Positions 26,030 through 36,081 of a DNA stretch of 64,000 nucleotides are shown here, one piece after another. The notes under the pieces are model-generated. The model was not told the DNA's origin, searched no databases, and saw nothing but the letters and a program-made list of their open reading frames with translations. Every line of letters begins with the position of its first letter. The first letter of the stretch is position 1. The position numbers and the translations under genes are program-made. Location of the stretch: the NCBI RefSeq assembly GCF_002211305.1, contig NZ_LOKW01000023.1, forward strand, positions 372,001 through 436,000. The letters run 5' to 3'. The DNA comes from Rhizobium sp. R634. GTDB taxonomy: Bacteria; Pseudomonadota; Alphaproteobacteria; Rhizobiales; Rhizobiaceae.

Positions 26030-28297
26030 ATGTCCAGACTGCCGCTATCCCTACTTTTAATGATTTTGGCAATTATTCCGTTGACGGCGTTCGTACTCAT
26101 CGGAGTATCAACATCACTGGGATATTACCACGAATATTCTATGTTCCGAAGCGCACAAACAACGCAGCAACTTGGGCGGGAAGGCGGATTCCTCGCCCAG
26201 GCTATAGCGGCGGAAGCGTTTGCAGGCGCCGACGTCCGTCGGGCGAAGCGAGCCGCATCGGACAGGGCTTTTACAGCGGTCTTTTCCGCTTACGACTCTT
26301 GGAAAAAGGCATTTGACGATCCGGCCATAGAACGGGCAGTGCAAATCATTCGTGAAAGGCGAGACAATATCGATAGCTTCCGCCGGCGCATCGATGACGG
26401 AACGGCGGGCGAGGCGGAGGGAGCCGTTGCCTTGCGCCCAGCTGCCGTTGCGGGTTTGGAGCTCGTCCGTCGCACTGGGGCGACTGTCAATAATTTGGAT
26501 TTGGCACGCCAAATTACCGGTTTTCACGCGCTGATGCAGATCACGGAAGCTAGTTTGCTGGAGATCAGGCCCGGCCGAGCTTTCATCAAAAATTCAGCGA
26601 TGTCCGTCGATCTATTTTCGTCCCTCTTACAATCAAAAAATCTAAAGCAGCTTTATGTGCCTACGATGCGCGAATTTCTCCCTGCCGATCTCGTCAAATC
26701 TTATGACGACTTCGAGGCCAGCGCCGCAGGCAAGTTCATCGCGGGCGTTCGCGATCAGATGTATGCGAACCAGCCGGGCGTTTCCTTCCCCCCCGAGACG
26801 TTGGATCGATGGAATGAAATCACCCAACAGCGGGCTGCTTTGTTGACCGAGCTCATAATGCGCACCGGCGACAAGTTGGACGAGATGGCATTTCAGCGGT
26901 ACGCCGATCTTCGCAATGCCTTTATCGGCTACTCCGGCGCCACGCTTCTGATCATGTCTACGGTACTCATTCTGTGCATTTCGGTCGTTCGGAGAATTTC
27001 AAATTCCATTCGGACTCTGACAAGCCGAATGAAGGCACTCGCAGAAGGCGATACGTCGGCGCCGGTACCCTTGACGATCCGACGCGACGAGATCGGGGAC
27101 ATGGCGCGTTGCCTTGAGTTTTTCCGCGGCGCGGCCATACAAAAAAATCAAATGGAGACATCCGCGGAAGCTGAGCGCATTCGTTCTGAGAAAGAGAAGC
27201 TGGATATTCAGATAAGGGCTGAAAAAGAAGCAGATGAGCGCCTCGTTCGAGCGACGACGGCATTGGCAACCGGGTTGAAGCGGATGGCGGATGGAGACTT
27301 GATTTATGAGATTGAGGAGCCGTTAGCGCCACAGTTTGAAAGGTTGCGCGGCGATTTCAACGCTTCCATTCGTCAGCTCCGGGGCGCGCTTGTTACCGTC
27401 GGCCATTCAGTCGAAACGGTCACGAATGGCAGCTCGGGCGTCTCGGCCGCATCTGAAAATCTTTCAAGACGCACCGAGCAGCAGGCGGCTTCGCTCGAGG
27501 AAACTGCAGCGGCGTTGGAGGAAATAACCGTCAACGTTGCATCGACGACAAAGAGGACGGCCGAGGCGCGCGGAGCCGTCCAACAGATGCGAGATCATGC
27601 GGAAATGTCCGGTCGGGTTGTACGCAATGCTATCGGAGCCATGCATCGCATTGAAAACTCCTCCAAACAGATTTCGCAGATCATCAGCGTCATCGACACG
27701 ATCGCCTTTCAAACGAACCTCCTGGCGCTGAACGCCGGCGTCGAAGCAGCGCGTGCTGGCGACGCGGGAAAAGGCTTTGCGGTTGTTGCCCAGGAGGTCA
27801 GGGAGCTTGCGCAGCGCTCAGCGACAGCGGCAAAAGAAATCAAGGATCTCATCGGCAATTCAGCTCTGGCCGTCGACGAGGGCGTAAGGCTCGTGAGCGA
27901 AACCGGATCGGGCCTGAGAACGATTGAAGAGCTTGTGCAGGATGTAAATCTTCATATGGACGCAATCGCAACGGCCTCCCAAGAACAATCGTCGGGCCTG
28001 CGCGAGATCAACGGCGCGGTTAATCATATGGACCATGCCACTCAAGAAAATGCGAGCATGGTCGCGGAGATGAATTCTGCAGGATCACACCTCGCCCAAG
28101 AGAGCCAAAGCCTAGCCGCGCTGTTGAGACATTTCCACTTCAAAGACGAGAGCGGGGATTTCAAGCCACAGAAGGTCTCGGGCGAACCTGGCAAGAGTTT
28201 CCCGGCCGGTCAGACAATGGTTGACCGCGGAAACTATCCGATGCGCCGCGGTAACCTGGCGCTCGCGCCTTCGAATGATGATTGGCAAGCGTTCTAA
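26030..28297 (+). CDS. Methyl-accepting chemotaxis protein with NIT-like sensor
   Basis: Chemoreceptor of 755 residues. Transmembrane helices lie near residues 7-28 and 299-321. The periplasmic region between them begins with QLGREGGFLAQAIAAEAFAG and is all-helical, resembling nitrate/nitrite-sensing (NIT) domains. HAMP and signalling domains follow, with hairpin tip DTIAFQTNLLALNAGVEAARA. Its sensor differs from those at 4737 and 33382. No operator copy is visible upstream. It lies in the IS6-bordered segment together with a c-di-GMP enzyme. Confidence 0.92.
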   Translation: MSRLPLSLLLMILAIIPLTAFVLIGVSTSLGYYHEYSMFRSAQTTQQLGREGGFLAQAIAAEAFAGADVRRAKRAASDRAFTAVFSAYDSWKKAFDDPAIERAVQIIRERRDNIDSFRRRIDDGTAGEAEGAVALRPAAVAGLELVRRTGATVNNLDLARQITGFHALMQITEASLLEIRPGRAFIKNSAMSVDLFSSLLQSKNLKQLYVPTMREFLPADLVKSYDDFEASAAGKFIAGVRDQMYANQPGVSFPPETLDRWNEITQQRAALLTELIMRTGDKLDEMAFQRYADLRNAFIGYSGATLLIMSTVLILCISVVRRISNSIRTLTSRMKALAEGDTSAPVPLTIRRDEIGDMARCLEFFRGAAIQKNQMETSAEAERIRSEKEKLDIQIRAEKEADERLVRATTALATGLKRMADGDLIYEIEEPLAPQFERLRGDFNASIRQLRGALVTVGHSVETVTNGSSGVSAASENLSRRTEQQAASLEETAAALEEITVNVASTTKRTAEARGAVQQMRDHAEMSGRVVRNAIGAMHRIENSSKQISQIISVIDTIAFQTNLLALNAGVEAARAGDAGKGFAVVAQEVRELAQRSATAAKEIKDLIGNSALAVDEGVRLVSETGSGLRTIEELVQDVNLHMDAIATASQEQSSGLREINGAVNHMDHATQENASMVAEMNSAGSHLAQESQSLAALLRHFHFKDESGDFKPQKVSGEPGKSFPAGQTMVDRGNYPMRRGNLALAPSNDDWQAF

Positions 28298-28471
28298 ATC
28301 ATATGGGCGGCGTCGCCGACCACAGTCAAATACACATCTTTGATGATTGTGAACGAGAGCGATATCCCGGTGGGGTAGCGGCATGGTACTCCGCCAAATG
28401 ACTTGTGCGGTCCTAACAAAACCCTGGCTTGACGCATGATTGTTCAGCCACGTTACAAGAGGACTTGGCAC

Positions 28472-31186
28472 ATGAAACAGATACGTCAATCGGAACTAAC
28501 ATCCCGCCTCGGACAGCCTGTAGAAACGCAGATGGCGACTGATGCTCAAAACATCCAGGGGCGTCACGCCTTACGCAATGCGGTCAATGCCAGTCCTCCG
28601 CTTGCTACGGGCACGGCACCGCCATTTTCGGAGGCCTCCATTGTCCGGCCATCGCCCGGTCACGACGAGGATGTCGCGAGGCTTGGGCAACCCTTTGAGA
28701 AGTCTTTTCGGGCGCCCCCCCGGCAACCTGAGATAAACGTCGACATGCCATTCAACGCCGAAGAGATGTCCAGTGCCGTCGTACTCGACGCGATCCCGTT
28801 ACCCGTCTTCTTCAAGAACAGAGATGGGGTACACCTTGGTTGCAACAGGGCGTTTGAAAGCTTCTCCGGTCGCTCAAGAGCAGAGATTATCGGAAAAACC
28901 GTTTTCGATTTGGTACCCGCACCCATAGCCGAGACGTATGCCGCGTTGGACGAGGCGCTTTTTGCAAATGGCGGTGTTCAGCAATATGAAGCAAAGGCCA
29001 CCGCCGAAGATGGTGGCGTAGTTGATCTTTTACTCAGCAAAACAGCGATCACTGATATAGCTGGCAATAGGGTCGGCTTGGTTGGCGCGATGTTGGACAT
29101 CACAGAGCGGAAACGTACGGAGCATGATCTCAAAGAGGCTCTTGAATTCGCAGAGGGAATTATCGCCGCCATTCCTGACGTTCTGTTCGAGGTAGATGCC
29201 GACGGTCGCTACCTGCAGGTCTGGGCCAGGGATCAGGAGCTCCTGGCGCAACCAAAAGAGGTGCTGCTCGGCAAGCTTGTCCGCGATTCGCTCCTTCCAG
29301 ATCAGGCCGACATCGCTATGCTGGCTCTTGAAGAAGCCGATGAAACCGGCGCCTCCTACGGTCGATGTATCCGTATCGCCCTTCCGAATGGCGAATCCCG
29401 TTGGTTTGAACTGTCGGTCGCAAAGCGACCAAGCAGCAATCACTCAACCGTCACTTTTCTTGTGTTATCTCGCGATATTACAGAGCGAAAGCACGCCGAG
29501 GGAACAATCATTGAAGCTCGGACTCGCCTCTTGAGTGTACTGCAGACCATTCCGGACATGGTATGGCTGAAAGACGTAACAGGCAAATATCTGTTGTGCA
29601 ATCATGCCTTCGAAGGATTGGTCGGCAAGGCAGAAGCGGAAATCGTCGGGAGAACGGATTATGATCTGTTTACTCCCGAACTCGCCCAGTTTTTTCGGGA
29701 CAAGGATAAAGAGGCCATGCAAGCCGGCCGTATTCTCATCAATGAGGAACGGATCACCGATCACGAGGATGATCGATCAGTGCTTTTGGAAACTCGTAAG
29801 GTTCCGGTATTCGCGGGGGGAAAGCTGACCGGGATTCTCGGCGTGGCCCGCGATATCACCGAACTGGACACGTCCCGTAAGAAAATCCGTCAGATGGCAT
29901 TCTATGATTCTCTGACCGGCCTCCCTAACCGGACACTTTTCAATGAGCAGTTACGCGAGATGATCAGGGACGCGGCTTCGGCGGGCCAGCGAGCCGGGGT
30001 GATGCTGATCGACATGGACCATTTCAAAGCGATCAATGACACTATGGGACATCCCGTCGGTGACGATTTGCTGCGGCAGGTGGCGACACGCATGAAAGAA
30101 GGCGTCCGTGCCAGCGACACAGTCGCGAGACTCGGTGGCGATGAATTTGCAGTTTTGCTGCCGAATGTTCAGGACAATGACGATTTGGCTCAAATTGCCA
30201 GCAGAATGCTCGCCGCATTCGGCGAACGCTTCATGCTTTCCGACAGGGAGATCTTTGTATCCTGCAGCATCGGGATATCGGTATTTCCAAATGACGGCGA
30301 CGCTCCCGACGATTTGGTGAAATATGCAGATTCTGCGATGTATTTAGCGAAGCGTTCGGGGCGTAGCAACTTCCGATTCTACTCAAGGGATCTCACGATT
30401 GGGGCTGAAAAGCGCCTGGCGCTAGAATCAGACCTACGCCTAGCTATGAAACATGGGCAACTTGAACTCCATTATCAGCCAAAGGTCCTATTGGACAACG
30501 GAAAGGTGATTGGTTCAGAAGCACTGCTTCGATGGCATCATCCGAAGATGGGAATGATCCCTCCGGGAGAATTCATAGGTGTCGCCGAGGAAACCGGACT
30601 GATCATCGATCTCGGACGATGGGTGCTGCATGAGGCGTGTCGCACGGCTGCCATCATGAATGCAGATGGACTGCCCCCGCACAAGATCGCAATAAATTTG
30701 TCTCCTAAGCAGTTTCAATGCCCTCATTTGTCGCAAACGGTCGCGGACGTATTGCAGGAAACCGGTTGTCTTGCGGAGTGGATCGAGGTCGAAATAACTG
30801 AGAGTCTCCTGCTCCACAACTGCGAGGGCGTTTCGACGACACTCTCTCAATTGCATGCGAGCGGAATTTCCATAGCGATCGATGATTTCGGCACCGGCTA
30901 CTCATCTCTGAGCTATTTGGCTAACTTTCCCATTGATACCCTGAAGATTGATCGGTCATTCATCAATCGATCAGACAAGCGAAGTAGAGAACTGGTGAAG
31001 GCAATTCTCTCGATCGCGCGCTGCCTAGGGCAAAATGTGGTCGCTGAGGGCGTGGAGACGGTCGATCAAGAAAAATTCTTGGTTGAAAGCGGCTGCGCTG
31101 TGGCACAAGGGTTCTACTATAGTAAGCCCGTCCCGAAGTCCGAACTTCTCGTCGCAAACGCACGCCCCGAGGCATCGAAACGTTAA
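28472..31186 (+). CDS. PAS-PAS-PAS-GGDEF-EAL c-di-GMP enzyme
   Basis: Cytosolic protein of about 904 residues, ATG 28472 with GAGGA upstream; no membrane helix is visible. Three PAS domains (about residues 95-220, 225-345, 350-475), then GGDEF with intact RLGGDEFAVLL and EAL with intact SEALLRWHH, DDFGTGYSSLSYL and AEGVET. Both cyclase and phosphodiesterase motifs are preserved, so it may make or break c-di-GMP depending on its sensory input. It would couple an intracellular signal to motility or biofilm. The stop is directly next to the right IS6 relic. Confidence 0.94.
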   Translation: MKQIRQSELTSRLGQPVETQMATDAQNIQGRHALRNAVNASPPLATGTAPPFSEASIVRPSPGHDEDVARLGQPFEKSFRAPPRQPEINVDMPFNAEEMSSAVVLDAIPLPVFFKNRDGVHLGCNRAFESFSGRSRAEIIGKTVFDLVPAPIAETYAALDEALFANGGVQQYEAKATAEDGGVVDLLLSKTAITDIAGNRVGLVGAMLDITERKRTEHDLKEALEFAEGIIAAIPDVLFEVDADGRYLQVWARDQELLAQPKEVLLGKLVRDSLLPDQADIAMLALEEADETGASYGRCIRIALPNGESRWFELSVAKRPSSNHSTVTFLVLSRDITERKHAEGTIIEARTRLLSVLQTIPDMVWLKDVTGKYLLCNHAFEGLVGKAEAEIVGRTDYDLFTPELAQFFRDKDKEAMQAGRILINEERITDHEDDRSVLLETRKVPVFAGGKLTGILGVARDITELDTSRKKIRQMAFYDSLTGLPNRTLFNEQLREMIRDAASAGQRAGVMLIDMDHFKAINDTMGHPVGDDLLRQVATRMKEGVRASDTVARLGGDEFAVLLPNVQDNDDLAQIASRMLAAFGERFMLSDREIFVSCSIGISVFPNDGDAPDDLVKYADSAMYLAKRSGRSNFRFYSRDLTIGAEKRLALESDLRLAMKHGQLELHYQPKVLLDNGKVIGSEALLRWHHPKMGMIPPGEFIGVAEETGLIIDLGRWVLHEACRTAAIMNADGLPPHKIAINLSPKQFQCPHLSQTVADVLQETGCLAEWIEVEITESLLLHNCEGVSTTLSQLHASGISIAIDDFGTGYSSLSYLANFPIDTLKIDRSFINRSDKRSRELVKAILSIARCLGQNVVAEGVETVDQEKFLVESGCAVAQGFYYSKPVPKSELLVANARPEASKR

Positions 31187-31187
31187 C

Positions 31188-31555
31188 GGACCTTGGGATT
31201 CGCTGTGCGATGATTGAGCATGACAGACCGGGACCACCTTATCGCCGCCACCGCTTTCCTGCTGAATTGTTGCCCACGCAGTGTGGCTTTATCTCCGTTT
31301 CCCTTTTGAGCCTAGGGATGGTCGAGGACATGCCGGCCGCTCGTGGAATCATTGTCTCGCACCAGACGATCCGCCTGCGGGCAGGTAAATTTGGTCGTAC
31401 CTTCGCCAACGACATTCGCCGCCGCAGTTCCGGTCGGCTCGGCCACAAGTGGCATCTGGATGAGGCCGTTTCCGTGACAAGAAGCACTGGCTCTGGCGAA
31501 CCCTAAATCAGGACGGATCTGTTCTGGATGTGCTCATACAAAGCCACCGCTATAC
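31188..31555 (+). mobile_element. Decayed IS6-family transposase (right copy)
   Basis: Starts GGACCTTGGGATTCGCTGTG two bases after the stop of the GGDEF-EAL gene and is in the same orientation as the 24206 copy. Readable pieces in different frames are YRRHRFPAELL, MVEDMPAARGIIVSHQTIRL, KFGRTFANDIRRRSSG, KWHLDEAVS and LNQDGSVLDVLIQSHR, in the order of an IS6 transposase up to the middle of its catalytic region. Several frameshifts and the missing C-terminus show that it is dead. Confidence 0.82.
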
Positions 31556-31574
31556 CAGGCGGCCATGCGGGCCG

Positions 31575-31676
31575 CGCATCAGCCTGCTGCTGATGCTTGT
31601 TTCCATTCCAATCGTGATTGTTGCCGTGGCGCTGCTGATTGTGCGCGTGAAGTATGCGCTCGAGGCCGAAGCATAA
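31575..31676 (+). pseudogene. Possible 3' fragment of a membrane-protein gene
   Basis: An open frame with no start codon of its own encodes one clear transmembrane segment (LLMLVSIPIVIVAVALLIV) and ends VKYALEAEA-stop. It directly follows the end of the IS6 similarity, as expected for a gene cut by the element or by a deletion. Family not recognised. The remaining 31677-31939 shows no gene. Confidence 0.3.
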
Positions 31677-31939
31677 ACGTCACGGAATTTGATGTTCCGA
31701 TGTGAGGGACGAGGGCGGACCGTCATTTTCACGCCAATGGGGGCGCAGGAAAGTGACCTTTATACAATGATTCTAGAGGCTTAGCGAAAATCAGGTAATC
31801 AATATTATGGAACAGGATCAGTAACAGCCCAGTAGAATATGCCCAGCATCCGGGGCGAGAGTGCCCAGGCCTTTCTTCGGAACCGGATTGTTTCTATAAT
31901 TCCTGCTGACGCGACCAGCGGCATCCACCATGTCGTCAA

Positions 31940-31961
31940 CCCCGCCCCAGGCCGGGCGGGG
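31940..31961 (-). terminator. Hairpin downstream of orphan binding-protein gene
   Basis: Perfect eight-base stem CCCCGCCC / GGGCGGGG with a six-base loop, 32 bases after the stop of the gene at 31993. On the minus strand only two T residues follow, so termination is possible but not certain. Confidence 0.45.
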
Positions 31962-31992
31962 TAGCGTTTCGCAGCCTATACAGCGTGCAAGA

Positions 31993-33162
31993 TCAGTTTG
32001 TTGGCCGCCAAGAAAGCGGATCTGCTGGATTGTCGAAATATTTAGCGGCAGCGTCAGCAGTCCACCAAGCTGCATCCTTCGGTTCGAGCCAGTCTTCAGT
32101 ATTGGGATCGCAATCGGCTGGCAAATCCGCTTTTACATCATCGATCGTGTAAGGAATTGCCGGTCGCAGAATGGACTGTATCTTCGGACCTTGGCCCTCC
32201 AGAGTGCGCATCATCACGTCCCATACGAAACGAGCCTCGGAGCGCGGCGGCCAGAAGTGAAAGCTCCTGCTTACAAATTCAGGATTCTTACGCCAGAAGC
32301 ATGATGCCGAAGCCTCTCCGCCAAGCACGATCGGCACTATCTCGCGCCCGGACTGGCGGACGGCGTTGATCACACCAGACTCAGCTCCCGACTGAACAAT
32401 AATACCGTCAATTCGGCCAGGGTTAGCGGCGAGAAATTTCTGCAATTCTGATTGTGCGACGCTGTCTGTCCATTTCCCGTCAACCTGTCCGACGACGTTG
32501 ATCTCGGGATAGTACTCCAAGGCTTTCGTGGCGCCGACTTGGAAGCTGTCTGAGGAGGCGAAGCCAGTGATTCCGGACACAAGCAACACATTGCCGCTGC
32601 CTTCGATCTCTTCAGCCAACCACTTTGACGCCTCAAAACCGCCTTGCATGTTATTCTCTGTCGCATTGATTGCGAACGGCGACGTCACATAACCGGAGTA
32701 TGAGATAACAGGCACGCCTTTCGAATAGGCGTACTCTATTGTCGGGTTGAGCGCTGTAAGGTTGGAGCAGCATATGATTATGGCGTCGACACCATCATCT
32801 ACCATCTGCCGCATTTGGCTGATCTGGGCGTTATCATCGAGATTGGACTGTGTAACGACGAGCTCGGATACCAGCCCAGCTTTCTTAAAAGTCGGCAGAA
32901 GCTCATTTGTAAACTCATCAAGGACGTTCGCACGCCATGTGTTGTCAGCGTAGCTCGAGGCGTAACCAATTTTCCACGGTGGCGCTCGCTTTGCTCTGAA
33001 ATTCCGAAATACAGATTCTCCCGTGGGCAACCGCGGGTCCAATAACTCGTAGGTCTTCCGCTCTTCCCGTGGCAGTTCACTAAGCCCACCAGCCTTCACC
33101 GTCAGCGGCATGGCCAGCGTTGCGGCGAGAAAAAATCCAATAATCAACTCACGTACGCACAC
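31993..33162 (-). CDS. Ribose-type periplasmic binding protein (orphan copy)
   Basis: Substrate-binding protein of 389 residues when started at GTG 33162 (AAAGG nine bases upstream); this length equals that of the 15926 paralogue. Signal peptide LIIGFFLAATLAMPLTVKAG. The special N-terminal segment (LPREERKTYELLDPRLP, PWKIGYASSYADNTWR) and VDDGVDAIIICCSN are conserved, so it should bind the same or a similar ligand as the proteins at 15926 and 52503. No ATPase or permease adjoins it; the gene upstream on the same strand is a chemoreceptor. No operator copy is visible in front. It could feed another importer or present the ligand to the receptor. Confidence 0.88.
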   Translation of the reverse strand: MCVRELIIGFFLAATLAMPLTVKAGGLSELPREERKTYELLDPRLPTGESVFRNFRAKRAPPWKIGYASSYADNTWRANVLDEFTNELLPTFKKAGLVSELVVTQSNLDDNAQISQMRQMVDDGVDAIIICCSNLTALNPTIEYAYSKGVPVISYSGYVTSPFAINATENNMQGGFEASKWLAEEIEGSGNVLLVSGITGFASSDSFQVGATKALEYYPEINVVGQVDGKWTDSVAQSELQKFLAANPGRIDGIIVQSGAESGVINAVRQSGREIVPIVLGGEASASCFWRKNPEFVSRSFHFWPPRSEARFVWDVMMRTLEGQGPKIQSILRPAIPYTIDDVKADLPADCDPNTEDWLEPKDAAWWTADAAAKYFDNPADPLSWRPTN

Positions 33163-33381
33163 GGATAGACACCTTTCAAAGTCTGAGCACTGGAAGATAG
33201 TTTCTTTGTCTTTAGGTTGACCCGGCTGTGCTGAATCCTGCGGGACGGAGAGCGACAAAGAGCTACCAGGAGAGAGACCGGCGCATCGAAGCAAAATCGT
33301 GCGCTCGGTTATGTGACCTTCATTCGATTGGATGGCCGCATGGCGCGCCATCGGAATGCTTCGAATCTAACTACGGCTCCC

Positions 33382-35898
33382 TTATGCAGCGAGACTTACC
33401 CGATGAGCCGGCCTATCATCTGTCAACTTGAACCCAGCAAGCCGTTCGCTGAGTTCGATAGTCTGATCAGAAAGCGTCTTCGTTGCAGCGTTTGTCTGCT
33501 CAGCCATGGCTGCATTCTGTTGCGTCCCCTGATCAAGAACATTGACGTTGTTATTGATCTCAGCCAGCGAACTCGCTTGTTCGCGGCTGGAACTCACAAT
33601 CTGGTCGATGCGATCAGAAATCTGCACGATTGATGCCGCTATACTGTGCAGAGCCTCCCCGGTCCTGCCGACGTAATCCGAACCGACGGCCACCTCTGAC
33701 GAAGATTCTGAAATCAACTGCCGGATCTCGAGCGCTGCGGCTGACGATCTTTGGGCAAGCTCGCGTACTTCTTGTGCAACGACCGCGAAGCCTTTTCCAG
33801 CATCGCCGGCACGAGCTGCTTCAACGCCGGCATTCAGCGCAAGCAAGTTCGTCTGGAATGCAATCGTATCGATCAATCCTATGATCTGACCGATCTTGTA
33901 AGATGCATCCTGAATTCGTGCCATGGCGCTTATAGCATCAGTTACAATGATGGCCGCGCCCTCTGCATGTTCCTTGACTGCAGAAACAAACGCTTGTGTC
34001 TCGCAGGCATTCTCCGAGGAGTTCCTCACCGTCGCAGTCACCTGCTCAACGGCTGCTGCGGTTTCTTCGAGGGAAGCAGCTTGTCGTTCAGTCCGGCGTG
34101 ACAAATCATCAGAGGCTTTGAAAAGTTCGTCGGTTCCCCATTTGATTTGTTGGGTGTTTTCGTCGATATGGGACACGGTATCCCTGAGGACGCACAGTGA
34201 GTGGTTGAAGTCACGCCGCAGTTGCTCGAGATTGGGATGGAAGTGGCGGTCGATGGTCTGCGAGATGTCTCCTCGCGCCAATCTAGAGAGTGCCTCCCCG
34301 AGTGTTTGTACAGCGCTGGACACTTCTTTCTCAAGCTGAGCACGTTCAAACTCACGATCCGTCCGCTCCTGATCAGCCGTTTTACGGTCGTCTTGCGCGC
34401 GGGCTTCAACCTCGAGCTTCGAGACCGCATTTCCGCGAAAAACTTCAAGCGCGCGAGCCATATCGCCAATTTCGTCTTTCCGCTGGCAGCCAACGATGTC
34501 TGATTGAAGATCACCGGTTGCTAGCCCCTGCATGCGCCTTGCGATCCGTTCGATTGGAGCGCGCAATGTCACCATGAGGCCGGCTCCGGCCAAGAGGGCG
34601 ACCAAAACACCGGAGACGGTAGCAGCTGCGGACAATAGTCGGGCGAAATCACTTTCCCGGTGAGCGTCATGTTCCTGAGTCGACGCGAACGACACGAGAT
34701 TTTTCCATATCGACTGGACGGTTTTATCCGCCTCTGCGTATTGCGCCTGCCGCCCTTCCGCGATCTTGACCAACTTCTCGGTATTCTGTTCGATGGCATT
34801 CCCCTGTAAGTAGAGGACCTCCTCCATTTTGGGGAAGTCTGGCAATGAACCGGCTACGCCTCCAACCGCTACGGTGTCACGAGTCAGTTTCGTAAGCTGC
34901 TCAATGAGTCGCTCCTGGTTTTCAATGCTGGCCGCCCGCAACAGGTTGTTTATCTCAATCTCTATCGAATCGGCATCCTGGCCTACCGATGCCACTGCCG
35001 CAATGAGCGTCTCCGATTCCGCCAATGGCTTATCCAAGGCTCGAACTGCGTGGGTTCCCTCGATCATATGCTGTATGGCGTGATCTCGCAGTCGCGGGGC
35101 AAACGCACTAAGGTCGATCCCTAGGCTGTGACGGAAAGCGCTATCCAGCCCGGAATTGGCGACGACGCTGGAGATTGCCTGTTCCAAGTTTGCGACTGCT
35201 TGTCCACCATCGCCCGTTGCAACGACGCGCTTGACGGTTTTCATCGCCTTTTTGATCATGAGCGCCTGTTGCTGTGCCTCGGGGGTTTGCATCGCGCTGG
35301 CCGGCAGATTCACCAAATTTTCCGACAACCGCTGCATAATTGCCGCCGTGTCGATTGAGCGGGTAGCCTCTCTGAGCATCGTTTTGCCAGAGTTTTCCTG
35401 GTTGCGGACCTGCGCACGGACTTTAACCGCGGCCAGCTTCAGGTCGGCCGCGACCTGCTTGATCTCGGTCAAGCTTGCGGCAACGTCACGACGAATGGAC
35501 AGCTCATCGTTGTGCAGGGACCACATGCGGTCCATGCTGTCAGAAATCGCGGACATCGCGGACTCACTGCTTTCAAGAGCACGAGTGTCACTACCAACGT
35601 CAGTGGCGACTTCCTGAAGCGACAGCATCGTGGCGCCCTGCCCCCTTAGACTTGCCAGGGCCTCATCACGGTTCTCCGTAGAACTCTGCGCCAAAAACCG
35701 GTTCATGCTCTCAGAGACGTCCCGAAATCCGCTCAAAGTCTCGAGAACTTCGCTCGATAGCCGAAGGCGAGATTGCAGCAATCCGGTCGCCTGTAGGCTC
35801 ACGACACCGACGGCCGCCAGGATCATGACCAGCGGCACCAGTACTAATAAGACTTTCGCTCTGATGCTGAAAGCGGATAGCAAGCGATCGACGAACAT
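33382..35898 (-). CDS. Methyl-accepting chemotaxis protein (large periplasmic sensor)
   Basis: Chemoreceptor of 838 residues, ATG 35898 with GGAGG upstream. Membrane helices lie near residues 15-37 and 419-440 (VSGVLVALLAGAGLMVTL), with a helical periplasmic domain of about 380 residues between them, then HAMP and the signalling domain with tip DTIAFQTNLLALNAGVEAARA. Same length and plan as the receptor at 4737, so the two probably sense related ligands. It is followed on the same strand, after 219 bases, by the orphan binding protein, which suggests binding-protein-mediated chemotaxis (inference). Confidence 0.95.
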   Translation of the reverse strand: MFVDRLLSAFSIRAKVLLVLVPLVMILAAVGVVSLQATGLLQSRLRLSSEVLETLSGFRDVSESMNRFLAQSSTENRDEALASLRGQGATMLSLQEVATDVGSDTRALESSESAMSAISDSMDRMWSLHNDELSIRRDVAASLTEIKQVAADLKLAAVKVRAQVRNQENSGKTMLREATRSIDTAAIMQRLSENLVNLPASAMQTPEAQQQALMIKKAMKTVKRVVATGDGGQAVANLEQAISSVVANSGLDSAFRHSLGIDLSAFAPRLRDHAIQHMIEGTHAVRALDKPLAESETLIAAVASVGQDADSIEIEINNLLRAASIENQERLIEQLTKLTRDTVAVGGVAGSLPDFPKMEEVLYLQGNAIEQNTEKLVKIAEGRQAQYAEADKTVQSIWKNLVSFASTQEHDAHRESDFARLLSAAATVSGVLVALLAGAGLMVTLRAPIERIARRMQGLATGDLQSDIVGCQRKDEIGDMARALEVFRGNAVSKLEVEARAQDDRKTADQERTDREFERAQLEKEVSSAVQTLGEALSRLARGDISQTIDRHFHPNLEQLRRDFNHSLCVLRDTVSHIDENTQQIKWGTDELFKASDDLSRRTERQAASLEETAAAVEQVTATVRNSSENACETQAFVSAVKEHAEGAAIIVTDAISAMARIQDASYKIGQIIGLIDTIAFQTNLLALNAGVEAARAGDAGKGFAVVAQEVRELAQRSSAAALEIRQLISESSSEVAVGSDYVGRTGEALHSIAASIVQISDRIDQIVSSSREQASSLAEINNNVNVLDQGTQQNAAMAEQTNAATKTLSDQTIELSERLAGFKLTDDRPAHRVSLAA

Positions 35899-36081
35899 AA
35901 AACCTCCAGATGACTAAAGCGGGCACTGCCACCCATTTCTGGAGTTTTAGTTATTCGACCTAAACGAAGAGGAAGAAAGTTCGAATGCGGAAATGCAAAG
36001 TGCTTTACATCTTGTTAGGATTTCCACGTCGAATTGACGCTCAAACTATCAACTTTAACGACAAGTTAATGTCTTCTCGAG

